A stretch of 64,000 nucleotides of DNA from Sordaria brevicollis (taxonomy: Eukaryota > Ascomycota > Sordariomycetes > Sordariales > Sordariaceae). Below, in pieces: positions 46,900 through 58,499 of this stretch. The stretch lies in NCBI GenBank assembly GCA_033439795.1, contig JAUTDP010000013.1, positions 1,116,001-1,180,000 on the forward strand. Reading direction: 5' to 3'. The notes beneath the pieces are model-generated. The model ran no database searches, had not been told where the DNA came from, and worked only from the letters and a program-made list of their open reading frames with translations. How positions within the stretch are numbered: position 1 is the first letter of the stretch; every line of letters starts with the position of its first letter. A program made the translations under genes and the position numbers.

Positions 46900-48980
46900 T
46901 TATAACCGGGCTTACGAAATTGTAAGGGTATATAAGGGTAGGGTAGTAAATAGGCTATTATTATAATATAAAGTAATTAAGAACCGGAATACCGGGAGCG
47001 GGAATATTTATAGCGTTAACGTTATAGTAATTATATTAACCGTATCCGTATTGGCTTTAAGCGGGGTATTATTATTAGCTACCGTTATTATTATTATTTT
47101 TTTCCTTCTCCTTTTTATTTTTCTTCTCTTTCTTCTCCTTTTTTTTCTCTTTACGTAATTTATATTCGGGTATTTCCTTTTTAAATTAAATATAACTTTT
47201 ATACTCGGCGGAAAAATAGCCTTTACGATTATAATAGGTATAAATACTAGTCTTTATATAATATTAAAATATATTGTTATCGATTATACGGGAGATTTAA
47301 ACGTCGGAGGCGGATATAAAATCGAAATTTATAGCGGTATTGCCCTCGTTAACGGTAAATTTGGGAATGGAATTATTTATATTATTAAAGGCGGAATTAG
47401 AACCGGTAATGGGGTTATTAATATTAGATTTATAGTAGGGGTTAGTAATTTTATTGTATTAATCCTTTTATTCGAATTATTTAGCGAGGTTGCGGGTTAT
47501 TTTGAGTTATTTATCGAATTTATTATTTTTAGGTTGGGGGTATTATAGGGTAATAATATTATGGAAGTATTCGGTTAAGCGTTAATGGAAGTAATAGATT
47601 TTTATATTATTATTAAATTGGTAACGTTCGATAATAATAACGAATTTATTTTTGAAATTGAATTATTTTATTTTACTTATTTTTAAGTCTTCGAATTTAT
47701 AATAAATTTAAATTATAGTATCGACGTTATTATATTTATTAATTATTTATTTAAATAGATTGAAGGTAATAGATTATTTAGCCGGTTTATTAAATAGAAT
47801 TTTAATAAATTCGGGTTCGATTACTTCTTAAGGTTTATTGTAAAGGGAGTGGAAGATTAGGGAAAATTTAGTATTTTCGGTTTTAAAGGCGGAAGGTTTA
47901 TTTTTAAAAACGAATAGGATATTAACGTATTATTAACGAAATTTAATAATTTTTTTAAGAATTTTACTAATATTATTAAAAGCGGGGGAGACGATAATAT
48001 ATAATACCGATTTATAGTTACTATTGCTATTACTTCTAACCGGGTCGTTAGTAATTATATTATTAAATTCGGATTCGGAGTTATTAAAATTGGAATTATT
48101 ATTATTATTATCGTCGGGTAAGGGTATAAACGCGGGGTCGGTAGGTTTGGATAGACGTTAACGAAAGTCGTTAATTATTTTCTAATATTTAATTATTTCG
48201 CGCTTAATTATATTTTAGGAATTAATTTTAAAATTGGAGTAACGCTTTTAAACGTTAAATAAGTTTTATTAAAGGGTAGTTAAATGAATTTAGAAATCGT
48301 TAACGATATTATTATATTAGGAGGTAGCGTTAATGAAGGTTTATTTATAGGCGTTGTATTAAGTTTATTATTTAGTAGCGGCGTCCGAGAGTTAAAGGGT
48401 ATAATTAGTTTTGAGAATTGCGAAATTAATATTAAAAATTACGTTAATTTAATTTTTATTTTAAATTAAAATACGGAATTAATTAAAATTTTAGCGTAAT
48501 TAATTATTCTCGTTTTCGGATTACTAAAAATCCTCTTTAATATTTTAGAATTCGGTAATAATAGAAATAACGTTGAATTATATAAAGCGGGTAAATATAT
48601 AAACGGCGGTTAAGAATATAGGGTAGTTATTTAAATTAAAAGTTTAAGTAATAGAGATTGGGATATCAATAAAATTATTATTAAATGCGTAAATAACGTC
48701 GGTAAATTGGTTTTAGAATTTAATATTGCGAAAATTAACGTTTTTAACTTCGGAAAGTATAATAACCGCGACGAGGGTATTAATAATTACGGTAGGGATT
48801 GGATCGGATATTAATTACTTAAATTAATATATTTTAATAAGTATAAGGGAAAAGAGAATACGAGCGATTATAATAATAATATTCGTTTTAGTAATTATTT
48901 AATTCGAATTAACCGCGGGGCTATCGCTAAAATATCGGCCGTTAGGGAAACGAATTTTAATATTAATTAATATAATTAAC
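46900..48980 (-). pseudogene. Element A gag
   Basis: Minus strand, between the 5' LTR and pol. A CCHC zinc knuckle of the type CxNCxxxGHxxxxC reads YYNRKGYFSAEYKS at about 47196-47240: each Cys codon is TAT and the His is TAT, exactly the RIP outcome. A Lys/Glu-rich stretch (KEKKRRRKRRKIK-like) follows it at 47100-47160. The N-terminal capsid part is strongly decayed, and some patches of the opposite strand read open by chance (48284-48469). Confidence 0.7.
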
Positions 48981-49033
48981 GATTAATCTTCCTTAAGAAT
49001 TATACGCGTAGCGTTAAAGAAGGTATAATAAAT

Positions 49034-49319
49034 TATTAAGGGATAGTATTAATACCGTTAGGTATATAATAAAATATATATTATTATACGAAGGAAGGGA
49101 AGGGAGAAGTATGTGCGGAGGATTGGATATATAGGCGCGAGTTTATACCCTAGTCCGTACGTACCTACGTAATATTATACGTAACTATAGGTGATTAAAT
49201 CTAGACTATGTCGAATTATAATATGCGTGCTATAGTCGGGAATGGTCGTTGGGGATTTGGGCACCTATATAGGTGGTTAGTGCGTATACCGGGTATGGTA
49301 TAGGTATAATCCTGTGATA
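49034..49319 (-). repeat. Element A 5' LTR
   Basis: 286 bp, same length as the partner LTR at 41668-41953. Differences between the two are C/T and G/A only. The primer-binding site should lie at 49013-49033 (minus strand) but is too mutated to match to a tRNA. Confidence 0.92.
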
Positions 49320-49324
49320 CATAT

Positions 49325-49425
49325 ATATAGTCCGGGAGTAGAATTTTCGCTATTCTCTCTCGATCTTCTCCCCTTCGTATAATAATACGTCTTCTCCAAA
49401 CCTCTACTAAATCGGTATTATAATA
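49325..49425 (+). repeat. Element B left LTR, second part
   Basis: Continuation after element A: TATAGTCCGGGAGTAGAATTTTCGC, matched at 63950-64000 in the right LTR. The end at 49425 is set by the inverted terminus TATTATAATA. The primer-binding site would start at 49426. Confidence 0.85.
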
Positions 49426-50744
49426 ATTTATTATACCTTTTTTATAATTAATAATTTAGCGTTTATTAAACGTTTCGCTTTAATTAATTTATAAAAACGG
49501 TATTAATTTTTTCTAATTAAACTTTATTAAACCCCTTTCTACGAAATCCTTTATCCTTTTTATTAATTACTATTTCGACCGAGTATTACCGACCCTTTAC
49601 TAATTTTACGATTAAATATTACCAATTTTTCTCCGCTTTTACGCCCGCTTAAACCCAAATTTAATTTTAATTATAAATTTAAATAGCCCTAAAACGTTTA
49701 ATACGGATACCCTAAGCCTTAATTCTAATAACGAGCGATAAACTTTTATTATTAACTTTTTTCTTTCCTATACTTAGCTTTATATTAATATTACTATTTA
49801 TAATTTATAAAACGATTTTTTTCGCTTTATAAACGTTATAAAGGCGGATCCCGAATTCCTTTCCTAATTTTATATTTACTTCGACGTTATTAAAGCCTAA
49901 TTTAATTGTATTTAAAATTACGTTTATAACGCCTAAATTTAAATTATAATAAATTTCGACGTAATTTCCTACTCCGAAACCTAATTTCGCAGCTATATTA
50001 CTAAATTTATTTAAGAAATTATTAAAATATAGAAATAAACCGATTAAACCCTCCTTTACGTTTTTAAATTCGAAGCCGCTATCCGTTTTTAAACCGTTTA
50101 GGCTAATATAATTAATTAATAAATTAACGTTATTTAATTTAAGGTTAATTAACGCATTACCGAAATTATATTTTAAATTCGCTAATATATCGCCGATTAA
50201 ATTAATTTTTAACCCCCGTTTATCGCTTTTTTTTCTTTATTCCTTTCCCTATTTAATTATACCCGCGGTACCGAACCCCTTATTTTTACTAACGCCGAAT
50301 ATTCTTTTACAAAATAATAAGAGGAATATATTAATTAAAAATCTTTTATTAATATTAAATTCGTTATCAATTATACTATTTACTTAATATTTACCGACCG
50401 GATCTTTTATATTTTTTAACGCCTTTTTAATAACGTTTTTATATATATTCGCTTTAAAGTCGACGTAATAGCGGCTTCCTTTTAAAATTTTATTATTTAG
50501 CCCGCGGGCTTTACCGATTTTTAAAATTTCTTTAAATAATTCGACCCGTATTATATTACCCTTAATATTTATATTAAAGTAATTTAAAAAATAGATTATT
50601 TATAATAAAATACCTTTCTTTTCGCTAATTTTATTTTTATATTTATTAAATTCGCCAATTCCTATAAATTCGATATTCGCCGCTATATTAACGCTTTTAA
50701 ATTAAAAATTAATAAACGCTTTTAAAATATTTTCGTTAACGTTA
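49426..50744 (+). pseudogene. Element B gag, N-terminal part
   Basis: Plus-strand sequence between the left LTR and LINE-6. No frame is clean; around 50395-50600 a plus frame can be followed with stops at Gln positions (DRIFYIF, then FKVDVIAASF). Position and continuity with the zinc-knuckle part at 57703-58100 identify it as gag. The last 15 bp (50730-50744) are the left TSD of LINE-6. Confidence 0.5.
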
Positions 50745-50759
50745 AACTACTTTAGAACC

Positions 50760-52385
50760 GGAAACGCCGATTTCTAGTCGAAGAGCGCTCGAAAACGAAA
50801 ACCGACAACGGGAATCGACTCAAGAGGGTCTTTTACGTCCCTTACAATATCCCGCAACGATTATAGCGACGACGATATATCGTTATTACCGATAATAATT
50901 AATAACGGCAATTATAAATTCGAAAATAACGTTTATAACCCGTTCGTAGGATTTTTAATTTATAACGACCTTAACGTAGTATACGCCGCGAAGACTTCGG
51001 AAAAAACGTAGGAAGATAACGAAATTATAAAAAATTTTATTACTAAAACGAATAAATCTTTAAATTATAATACCGTTTCGCTCAAAAACCGTAATTAAAT
51101 TCGTAAATTATTTAACGAATATACAAAAATCTTCGCGAAGAAAAGTAAAATAATACGCCCTAAAATTAATAAAATTAATAACAATTAAATTATTATTAAA
51201 AAGGATTTTAACGATTTAAAGAAAATAATCCTATAGGAATTGTAAAAGAATATTAAAAAAGCGCCGAAAATATAGGCCGGAATTATAAAGGATATTCTTC
51301 TTAAAACCAGGTTTATTCTCTAATATATTACAATTATTACCCCCCCCCCGAAAATACTCCCTATTAATTATAACCGTACCCTTTTTATTCGAAATATTAT
51401 AATCGATATTTAATATTCGAAACGGACGAATAAAGAAATTAAAATTTAAATCGAAAAGATATTTTATAATTTAAAAATTAATACCTTTAATATTATATAA
51501 ACCGTTATAAAATTATTTACGATCGGAAATTATAAAATTATATTTAAAAACGCTATACGCGAATAATATTAATAATATTAAATTTAAATTAAAAAGGTTT
51601 TTAGCGAAAAAGTATTCGTATTTTTAAATATTATTATATTAATTATTAAAGGGTTCCTTTAAGCGAATATTGCCGAATATATAAAAATAAAGGATATTAT
51701 TTATAAAATATAATAGGCGAATCCAACCGCTTTTATTATTAAAATACGTCCGTAGAAAAAGAGAATTAACGAAAATAAGGAATTCTTTATAATAGAGGTT
51801 ATAATTATAAAAGTAGCCGAAACTTTCTATAAAGGATTCCTCCTCTAAAAGGGCGGCGTATATATTTATAAACTATTTACTTCTTCGGTTAATATTTAAT
51901 AATATTTTATTTATTAAGGTATAAAATATTTAAGAAAGTTTTATTATAACGTTAATATTTATAAACGCTACGGTAAGGATAAATATAATAAAAACCGCTT
52001 TAAAGAAACGAATTACCTATTTAATAAAGATAAATTACTAATTTTCTACGCTTTGTATAAAAAGTACGGGTATTACGCCTTTAAAAAGAAGGTATACCCT
52101 ATTTTTAAAAAAGTTATTACGAAGGCTATTATAAAATATACCGAAAGGTTACGTTTATTTATATATTAAAAGGATTTTAAAAGAAATATTATATTAGAAC
52201 CGGTAGTAGTAAAGGATAATAAAGATATTAATTTCTTTAATACCCCCCTTATTACTTATATTATTATTATTTATAAGAAGGAATTTAAAAATAGAAATAA
52301 AGGCCGTACCCGTAAATAAATTAATAAGCCCTCTATTAAACCGAAATTAATAGTTAAAGGCCCGATAAATACGTTTATAAATTCT
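50760..52385 (+). pseudogene. LINE-6 ORF1
   Basis: Plus strand. The N-terminus is GNADF-stop-SKSARKRKPTTGIDS-type and lightly mutated. It includes the 10-C tract at 51340-51349, after which the readable frame changes. The C-terminal basic region is recognisable around 52010-52230 (KKYGYYAFKKKVYPIFKKVI, NIILEPVVVKDNKD) and nearly identical to LINE-5. Confidence 0.65.
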
Positions 52386-52594
52386 TAGGGTTCGGGTATT
52401 CGGAACGGCGCTAATTTAATCGCCGTTATTAAATCGGTTATTTAAAAAGAAAAAATTCCTATTCCTATTCCGCCCGCGGGGTTAAAAAATATTCCTTTAT
52501 AGAATAATTAATAATCCGATTAAAAATATTCTATTAGAATATAGAAAAATCGTACGAAAGAAGGAAATTACTATTCGAATAAGAGGAGATTTAT

Positions 52595-55500
52595 AATATC
52601 GTAGCGATTTAAAAATTAAGTAGGAATTTAAATGAGGATATTTATCGTTTATAAGGTAATAAATATATTGGGGTAGATTATTTAGAAAAGGGGAGGGTAA
52701 TTATTTATATAAATAAAAGATAGAATTTTAGGGACCTAAATTTCTATATTAGAAAAGATTAAACTTCTATAACGTTTAAGAATTTAAAGGAGTTATTAAC
52801 CGTTTATTCAATTTATTCCCCTATTAAAACGTATAGAATATTAGAATATAAATAAAGGTTTCCCTTCTTCGAATTCTTCGAGGAGAGACCCCCGGCAAGA
52901 TATTAAATTATAACCGTTAGAAATTTTAATTTTTATTATCCTAATTAGGATTTAGAAAATAAAATTAACTTAAAAATTAAAAAATTCTTTATATAAATAT
53001 AATAATAATATATATAATTTATTACCTTTAAAGGGGAATTGATTTATATAAATAATATAATACGGGAAGAAAAAAATAAAATAATCGATTACGTATAAAT
53101 AATATTAAAAGTTGAAACCGAATATTAAAGGGCGTAATAGTACGAATAAACCGGTTCGGACTATTATCCTTAGGAAATTTAAATCTATACTAGAAGAAAA
53201 ATTAGGAAAGCGGAAATAAAAAAAAATTATAATTAGAATTTAATAAATATAGAAAAAGTGCGAAAGGTAACGTTATAACGGATTTTAGTCCCGGCGAAAA
53301 TTAATACGAAAGAGGAATTAAAATTTATATTTAATAAATTCGATAAAAAATTTATAAATATAGTAGAGGAATTCGTTTTATATTAGAAAAAAGGTCGAAA
53401 GAGAAGAGCGAAATAATAAACGCTAAAATATAAAATAATAACGAAAAATGTAAAATAAAAGTAATAAAAATAATATAGGGAAAAAATATCTTCGAATTAA
53501 ATAAAATTCGTAAAAATATTAATAAAGAAAAGAAGGATTAACGCGAAAGTTTAATAAACGATATAATAAAAAGGCGTCGAAAGGGCGTCGAAAAATTTAA
53601 ATAAATTTTAAACCTTCGAAAAATAAGCTTGTATTTAAAATTATTTATTAATAAACCCGCCCAAATTCCTAATTTTCAAATAATATAAAGGAATAGAAGA
53701 AATTGAAAATTATAATAATAAAGCGAATATTTTCGCCGAACGTTTTTTCCCGAAAGTAAACGTTTTTATAAATTATTTATTTAATTAAACCCTTCCTTTA
53801 AATATTAGCGATTCGTTAATTATTAACGAATTAATTATTAAAGAGGATATTTAGGAGGTTTTATTTCGGATAATTCCGAATAAAGTATTGGGTGTCGATT
53901 AATATTTAAATAAATTTTTAAAAATTTATAAAAAATTATTCCGAAAAATTATAACCGTTTTTATAATTACGAATTTTTATTTTAGGTATTTTTTATAATA
54001 ATTTAAGAATGTAAAAATAATCGTTTTTAAAAAATTAAGAAAAACCGCCGTATAATAAAAGTTAATTGGTGCGTAGAAGTTAATTTTATTATTAAATAAC
54101 GTTGGAAAAATCTTCGAAGCGTTCGTCGCTAAAAGATTTACCCAAACCGTAGAAGAATTTAACTTCTTATTAAAAGGTTAAAAAAATAATCGGATAAATT
54201 ATTTAACCGAATTTATTATTTATATTATTACGGATATTATATATATAACCTAAAAATTTAGAGCCGTTATATTGCTAATATTCCTTAATTTTAAAAATAT
54301 ATTTAATAATATTAATTATAAGTAATTATTATATACTTTATAGGAAATACGATTCTTATAATAAATTTTCGAATAAATAACGAATTTCGTTAATGGACGA
54401 AGAGGTTCCCTCTTTTTTAATAATAAAATATCCGTTCCTTACGCTATAAAAACCGGAATACTTTAAAATTCCCCCTTCTTTTTAATTCTTTTTATTTTTT
54501 TTATTACTTTATTATATTATAAATTAATTACGGTTAAAAATATAATTATAATCGGCTTCGTTAATAATATTAATATTATTATTATAACGAAGATTATTAA
54601 AGAGAATTATAAAATATTTTAAATAATATAGGAAATTTACTCCGAATAAGTAAAGGAGAGAAATATAGAATTCGAAGCGAATAAAACGGAATTAATATAT
54701 TTTACGCGGATAAAAATATTAAGAACGGAAATTCTCTAATTCTGGGATATTATATTTCGACCGACGGAATTGATAAAATTCCTAAGCGTTTAATTAAATT
54801 ATAAATTCAATTATTAAACTTACGCGGAGGTTATTAAGAAAAAAATAAAAATTCAAACGAATATATTAATTTAGTTAGCCGTAAAGATTTAAAGTTATTC
54901 TTTCGTTTACGTAAAGGAAATTTATATTAAATATATTCGAAGCGCGATTATATATAAAGCTTTAACTTTTTATTAGCCGATAAAAATATATAGTAAACCC
55001 TAAAGAATAATAATTAAATTAATTAAATACTAAATTAAATATTTAAAAATCGTTATTAAAGTATATAAAATTACGTTAATATAAAACTTTAAAATAAAAA
55101 CTTTTTACCCGCTATTCGATTTCTACTTTAATAAATAAATAAAGGCTTTCGAAGAGAAATTCGCCTATATAAATTAAATTAAATTCGTCCGAGGAATAAT
55201 AATTTAAATAAAATTAATAAAAAATTAATTATTTATTAATAAACCGGAAAGTAATACCGTTAAAATTAAATAAATAGAGGAATAAATATTAACGGAGAAT
55301 TTTATAGCGATTATAATAGGATTGCCTTTAATAATAAGCGTATTTATTTAATTATTATAACCGCTAGAACTTTTAACTTTTAATCGAAAAATATAATTAA
55401 AGGACGTTATAAAGAAAAAATAAATATTATATTATAATTATTAATTAATAATAATAATAACTAAATTAAATCGGCGGTATAAATTTATAATTATTTATTT

Positions 55501-55930
55501 CGACCCGAAATTTAATAATATTACGATAAAATAGTATATAATCGGTTAAAAAAAGAAAAAGTGGAAAAAAACCTAATTTTCGGAGGACGATAAAGATTAT
55601 TATCTATTAACGAAAGCGAAAAGCTCCCTCTTCGTTTAAGCGAAAACGGAGGTAATTAGCCTTAAAGCCTTCTTTTTCTAAAAGAGAATCTTTAATATTA
55701 ATACCCCTATTTATTTATATAAATTAAAATAGGAAACGTTTTATTATATTATATTCGAATATTTCCGGATAGTAAATATATAATTCGTAATAACCGATTA
55801 GTTATAAACGTAAAAATAATTCTAAATTTATTTAAATAATAGAATTAAGGCCGAAAGAATTTTATTATAAATACTTCGGCTAGGACGATTAAATAAATAC
55901 CGCTTAATAATCGAATTAGAAAAAGAGTAG
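52595..55930 (+). pseudogene. LINE-6 ORF2 polyprotein
   Basis: Plus strand. Endonuclease GDFNxHHPxW block at 52905-52955; SDHYP equivalent at about 53160; an LLNNVGKIFEAFVAKRFT block (after RPIS) at 54085-54140; GIPQGSPLSPILF region at about 54440-54485; GFADDIN, read GFVNNIN, at 54553-54577. The C-terminal Cys/His zone with TRTEVIGLKAF-like sequence is at 55640-55900. The domain order matches LINE-5 exactly. Confidence 0.78.
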
Positions 55931-56144
55931 TAAAACGAATTCGCTCGCTATTTTTAATTTTCTTTTTTTCTTTTTCTTTTATTTTTATTTATTAATATGC
56001 TAGAATAAAAACGAGGGAGGATTTCTATTTAATTAAGAATTTATTGGGCTACGAAAGCGATAATTTATTTAATTATTATTTCTTTTTATAATTAATTAAA
56101 ACCTTTAATATTTTATTATTATTAGCGAATAAATAATTCTATTC

Positions 56145-57400
56145 GTCGAATTAACGAATATATTAGCGTATAATATTAATTACGAATTAACGCTAAACGA
56201 ATTAATTATTATTAATAGGAATAAGATTAGTAGGATAAATAATTAGCGAATTAATTTTTATTAGGGAATTACTACGGGAAAGTATACGAATATTATTATT
56301 ATTTGGGGGAATTCTATTACTATTATTATAAAATAAATTACCGCTATCGTTACGGGGTAAATTATTATTACTATTATAAAGGATATTATTTAAAAGAATA
56401 TAATTACTGATTAAATTATCTTTATTAGAAAGGAGGAATTTATAATAACCTTTTTAAAAATAATTATTAACCGATTATTTTCTATAGCGAATAAATTATT
56501 TAAAGGTATTAGTAAAGCCGTTATTAATAAGGCGAAAGCGAATTATATTAATAAATTCCTTAATAATAATATAGAAGTGGATAAAATAATCGCGGAATTC
56601 GTTACTAATTAGATTTTTAATAATAACTTTATTTTAAAAAATATTATAAAAATTATAAAGACCGCGAAGTATATCGATTATATAATACGAAACCGTTAAA
56701 ATATATTAAATAATTTAATTAAATTTATTTAAGAACGAATTAAAATAAAAAACGTTAATAATATAAAGGATAATAATTTATTCGGGTAATTAGGGATATA
56801 ATAAATTAATTTAGCGATAACTTTTATATAAATATTATAATTTAAAACGGACGTAAAAGTAAAAAAGGCTTTAATTAATTAAAAAATATAGGCGAAATAC
56901 AGGGGAATATAAATATAATTTCGGAGAAATTAATATAAAGATAAAACCTAACGGAAGGAAGATTTACCTTTTTTCTAATATATAAAAAAATTTATTATTA
57001 ATAAAGAATTTAATAATATATTTAAAATTAATTTTAATATTAGTATTAACTATATTAAATATAAAAGTTAACGAAAGAAAGCGAAGGGGAAACGAATTTT
57101 CGCCTTTATTTTCGTTGGAAGTTTTTATTATTTTACGGAGCGTTTTAATACATTTTTAACGGGGAGTAGCTATTTCGAATCGATTATTATTATTAAAAGA
57201 AAAAAAAATTTAAAAAAATCTAAAGGATAAAGGGTTTTTATATCCGGGGGAGGGAAATCCTTACGTTAATATAAATCGTAATAGAAATATAACTGTAATA
57301 AAAAGAGGAAAAGGATAAAAAGAATAAAAGAAAATTTAATAATTAAAAAATTTAATAATAATTAGAAGGGTAAATGGGCGGGGGAATAAAAAGCGGAAGG
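56145..57400 (+). pseudogene. LINE-6 ORF3-like region
   Basis: Plus strand, uninterrupted. The Thr/Ala-rich linker is at 56280-56395 and the helical segment at 56430-56690, with DYIIRNR at its end. The basic part has INYIKYKS at about 57040-57065 and KGKRIFAFIF at about 57085-57115. The frame is shared with the copies at 9191-10365 and 31290-32545. Confidence 0.55.
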
Positions 57401-57529
57401 TAATAATAAATAAAAGACGGGACGGCGGATTAAGAAGGCGGAACGGTTTAATATTTTAATGTAACGGTAAATGGAAGGGATGAAATGGATATTAATCGCG
57501 TTGGCGGTAAATATGTACCGCGATCGTAG

Positions 57530-57687
57530 AATGCTAAAAAAGCGGCGCGGATAGGTCCGCGCCGGGAAAGGTAGCCGGGGTTTTTATCCGGGGCGTTTAA
57601 CGCCTACGGTTTTATCCTACGGGGAATCGGAGATAGACCCCATACTATATTAGCGCTATAAATTTAGCTAGGGAATAAGAATCTTAC
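57530..57687 (+). other. LINE-6 3' UTR with intact stem-loops
   Basis: The clearest copy of the GC-rich structure: GGCGCGGATAGGTCCGCGCC at 57544-57563 (perfect 8-bp stem, 4-base loop) and GGCGTTTAACGCC at 57592-57604. It is rich in CpG and GpC, which RIP does not target, so survival does not by itself prove selection. Confidence 0.75.
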
Positions 57688-57702
57688 TTTTCGTTAACGT
57701 TA

Positions 57703-58100
57703 CCGGCGCTAATCGCCTAACCCTTAACGATTTCGAAGGTTAAGTAAATTTCCTCCGCGAATTTATTATTAATTTATTAAATATTAATTATTACGCCGGC
57801 GTTTTATTATTTACCCCTGCCTAACCCGCCGGCGACTTTATAATCTTCAATAAAATTTCTACCCCTATAAGGAAATTTAATAACTTTATTTCTACGGAGG
57901 AACGAGCCCGCCGTAGGGCGGAAGGCTTATATATATATTATAGCGGGGCCGGTTATTATATTATAATTTATATAATTAAGGCGAAATATAAGGTTTAGGC
58001 CCCCGCTCCCGTTTAGAACGCCCCGGCTTTAATATTAATACTTCAAGTAAGAAAAACTTAATTTTTAGTAAAAATCGCCGCTAAAAGCGCAATATAAAAG
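57703..58100 (+). pseudogene. Element B gag, C-terminal part with zinc knuckle
   Basis: Plus strand after LINE-6. A CX2CX4HX4C knuckle reads YIYYSGAGYYIIIY at about 57928-57970: Cys and His codons have all become TAT, the expected RIP product of TGT/TGC and CAT/CAC. An Arg/Glu-rich stretch precedes it. This confirms plus orientation for element B. Confidence 0.65.
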
Positions 58101-58499
58101 AATTAAAAAACCTATATTTATATTTTATAGGATTAAATATTAATTTCTTTTTTTCAAATTCTATTCGCTCTAATAACGCCTTTAAAATATTATATTCTAT
58201 AATAATTAATTCCGGGTATTCATTAATAAACTTTATTAATTTTTCTTTTATATAACGTTATATTCTCCTTTTAATACCTTTCTACCGCCCTTATACCCTC
58301 TATTCAACCGATAATTGCGAAAGAAATTCTATTTCCTATATTTATATTATATTTTACTCTATTAATTCTTTTACAAATCGCTTTATTCTTTTCATTTAAC
58401 CTTTTAATAACCCCAATATTATTTTTAACTTCCTTTAATTAAAAAAGTATAACTTTACTATAAATTAATTATAAAATATTATAAATTTTCCCGGTTTCA

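Larger units (their letters stand above)
41668..49319 (-). mobile_element. Element A: Gypsy LTR retrotransposon inserted in the LTR of element B
   Basis: 7,652 bp on the minus strand with two 286-bp LTRs (41668-41953 and 49034-49319) and a 5-bp TSD CATAT (41663-41667 and 49320-49324). The right LTR of element B shows the uninterrupted site (ACTTATATATATAGTCC) near 63945. The polypurine tract AAAGGGGGATAG next to the left LTR and the gag-pol order show that transcription ran right to left. It has gag with a CCHC knuckle, then RT, RNase H and integrase. LTRs differ only by transitions. The RIP stops make it inactive. Confidence 0.92.
50745..57687 (+). mobile_element. LINE-6: uninterrupted full-length LINE-A inserted in element B gag
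   Basis: Plus strand, 6,943 bp, flanked by the 15-bp TSD TTTTCGTTAACGTTA (50730-50744 and 57688-57702). It starts AACTACTTTAGAACCGG and ends GGGAATAAGAATCTTAC, matching LINE-1 at both ends. It proves that the same family was active after element B had inserted. The first 120 bp and the 3' UTR are the least mutated parts. Confidence 0.93.

Noticed and set aside
48284..48469. 61-codon plus-strand open stretch
   Set aside because: It is antisense to element A gag, with no support from another copy.
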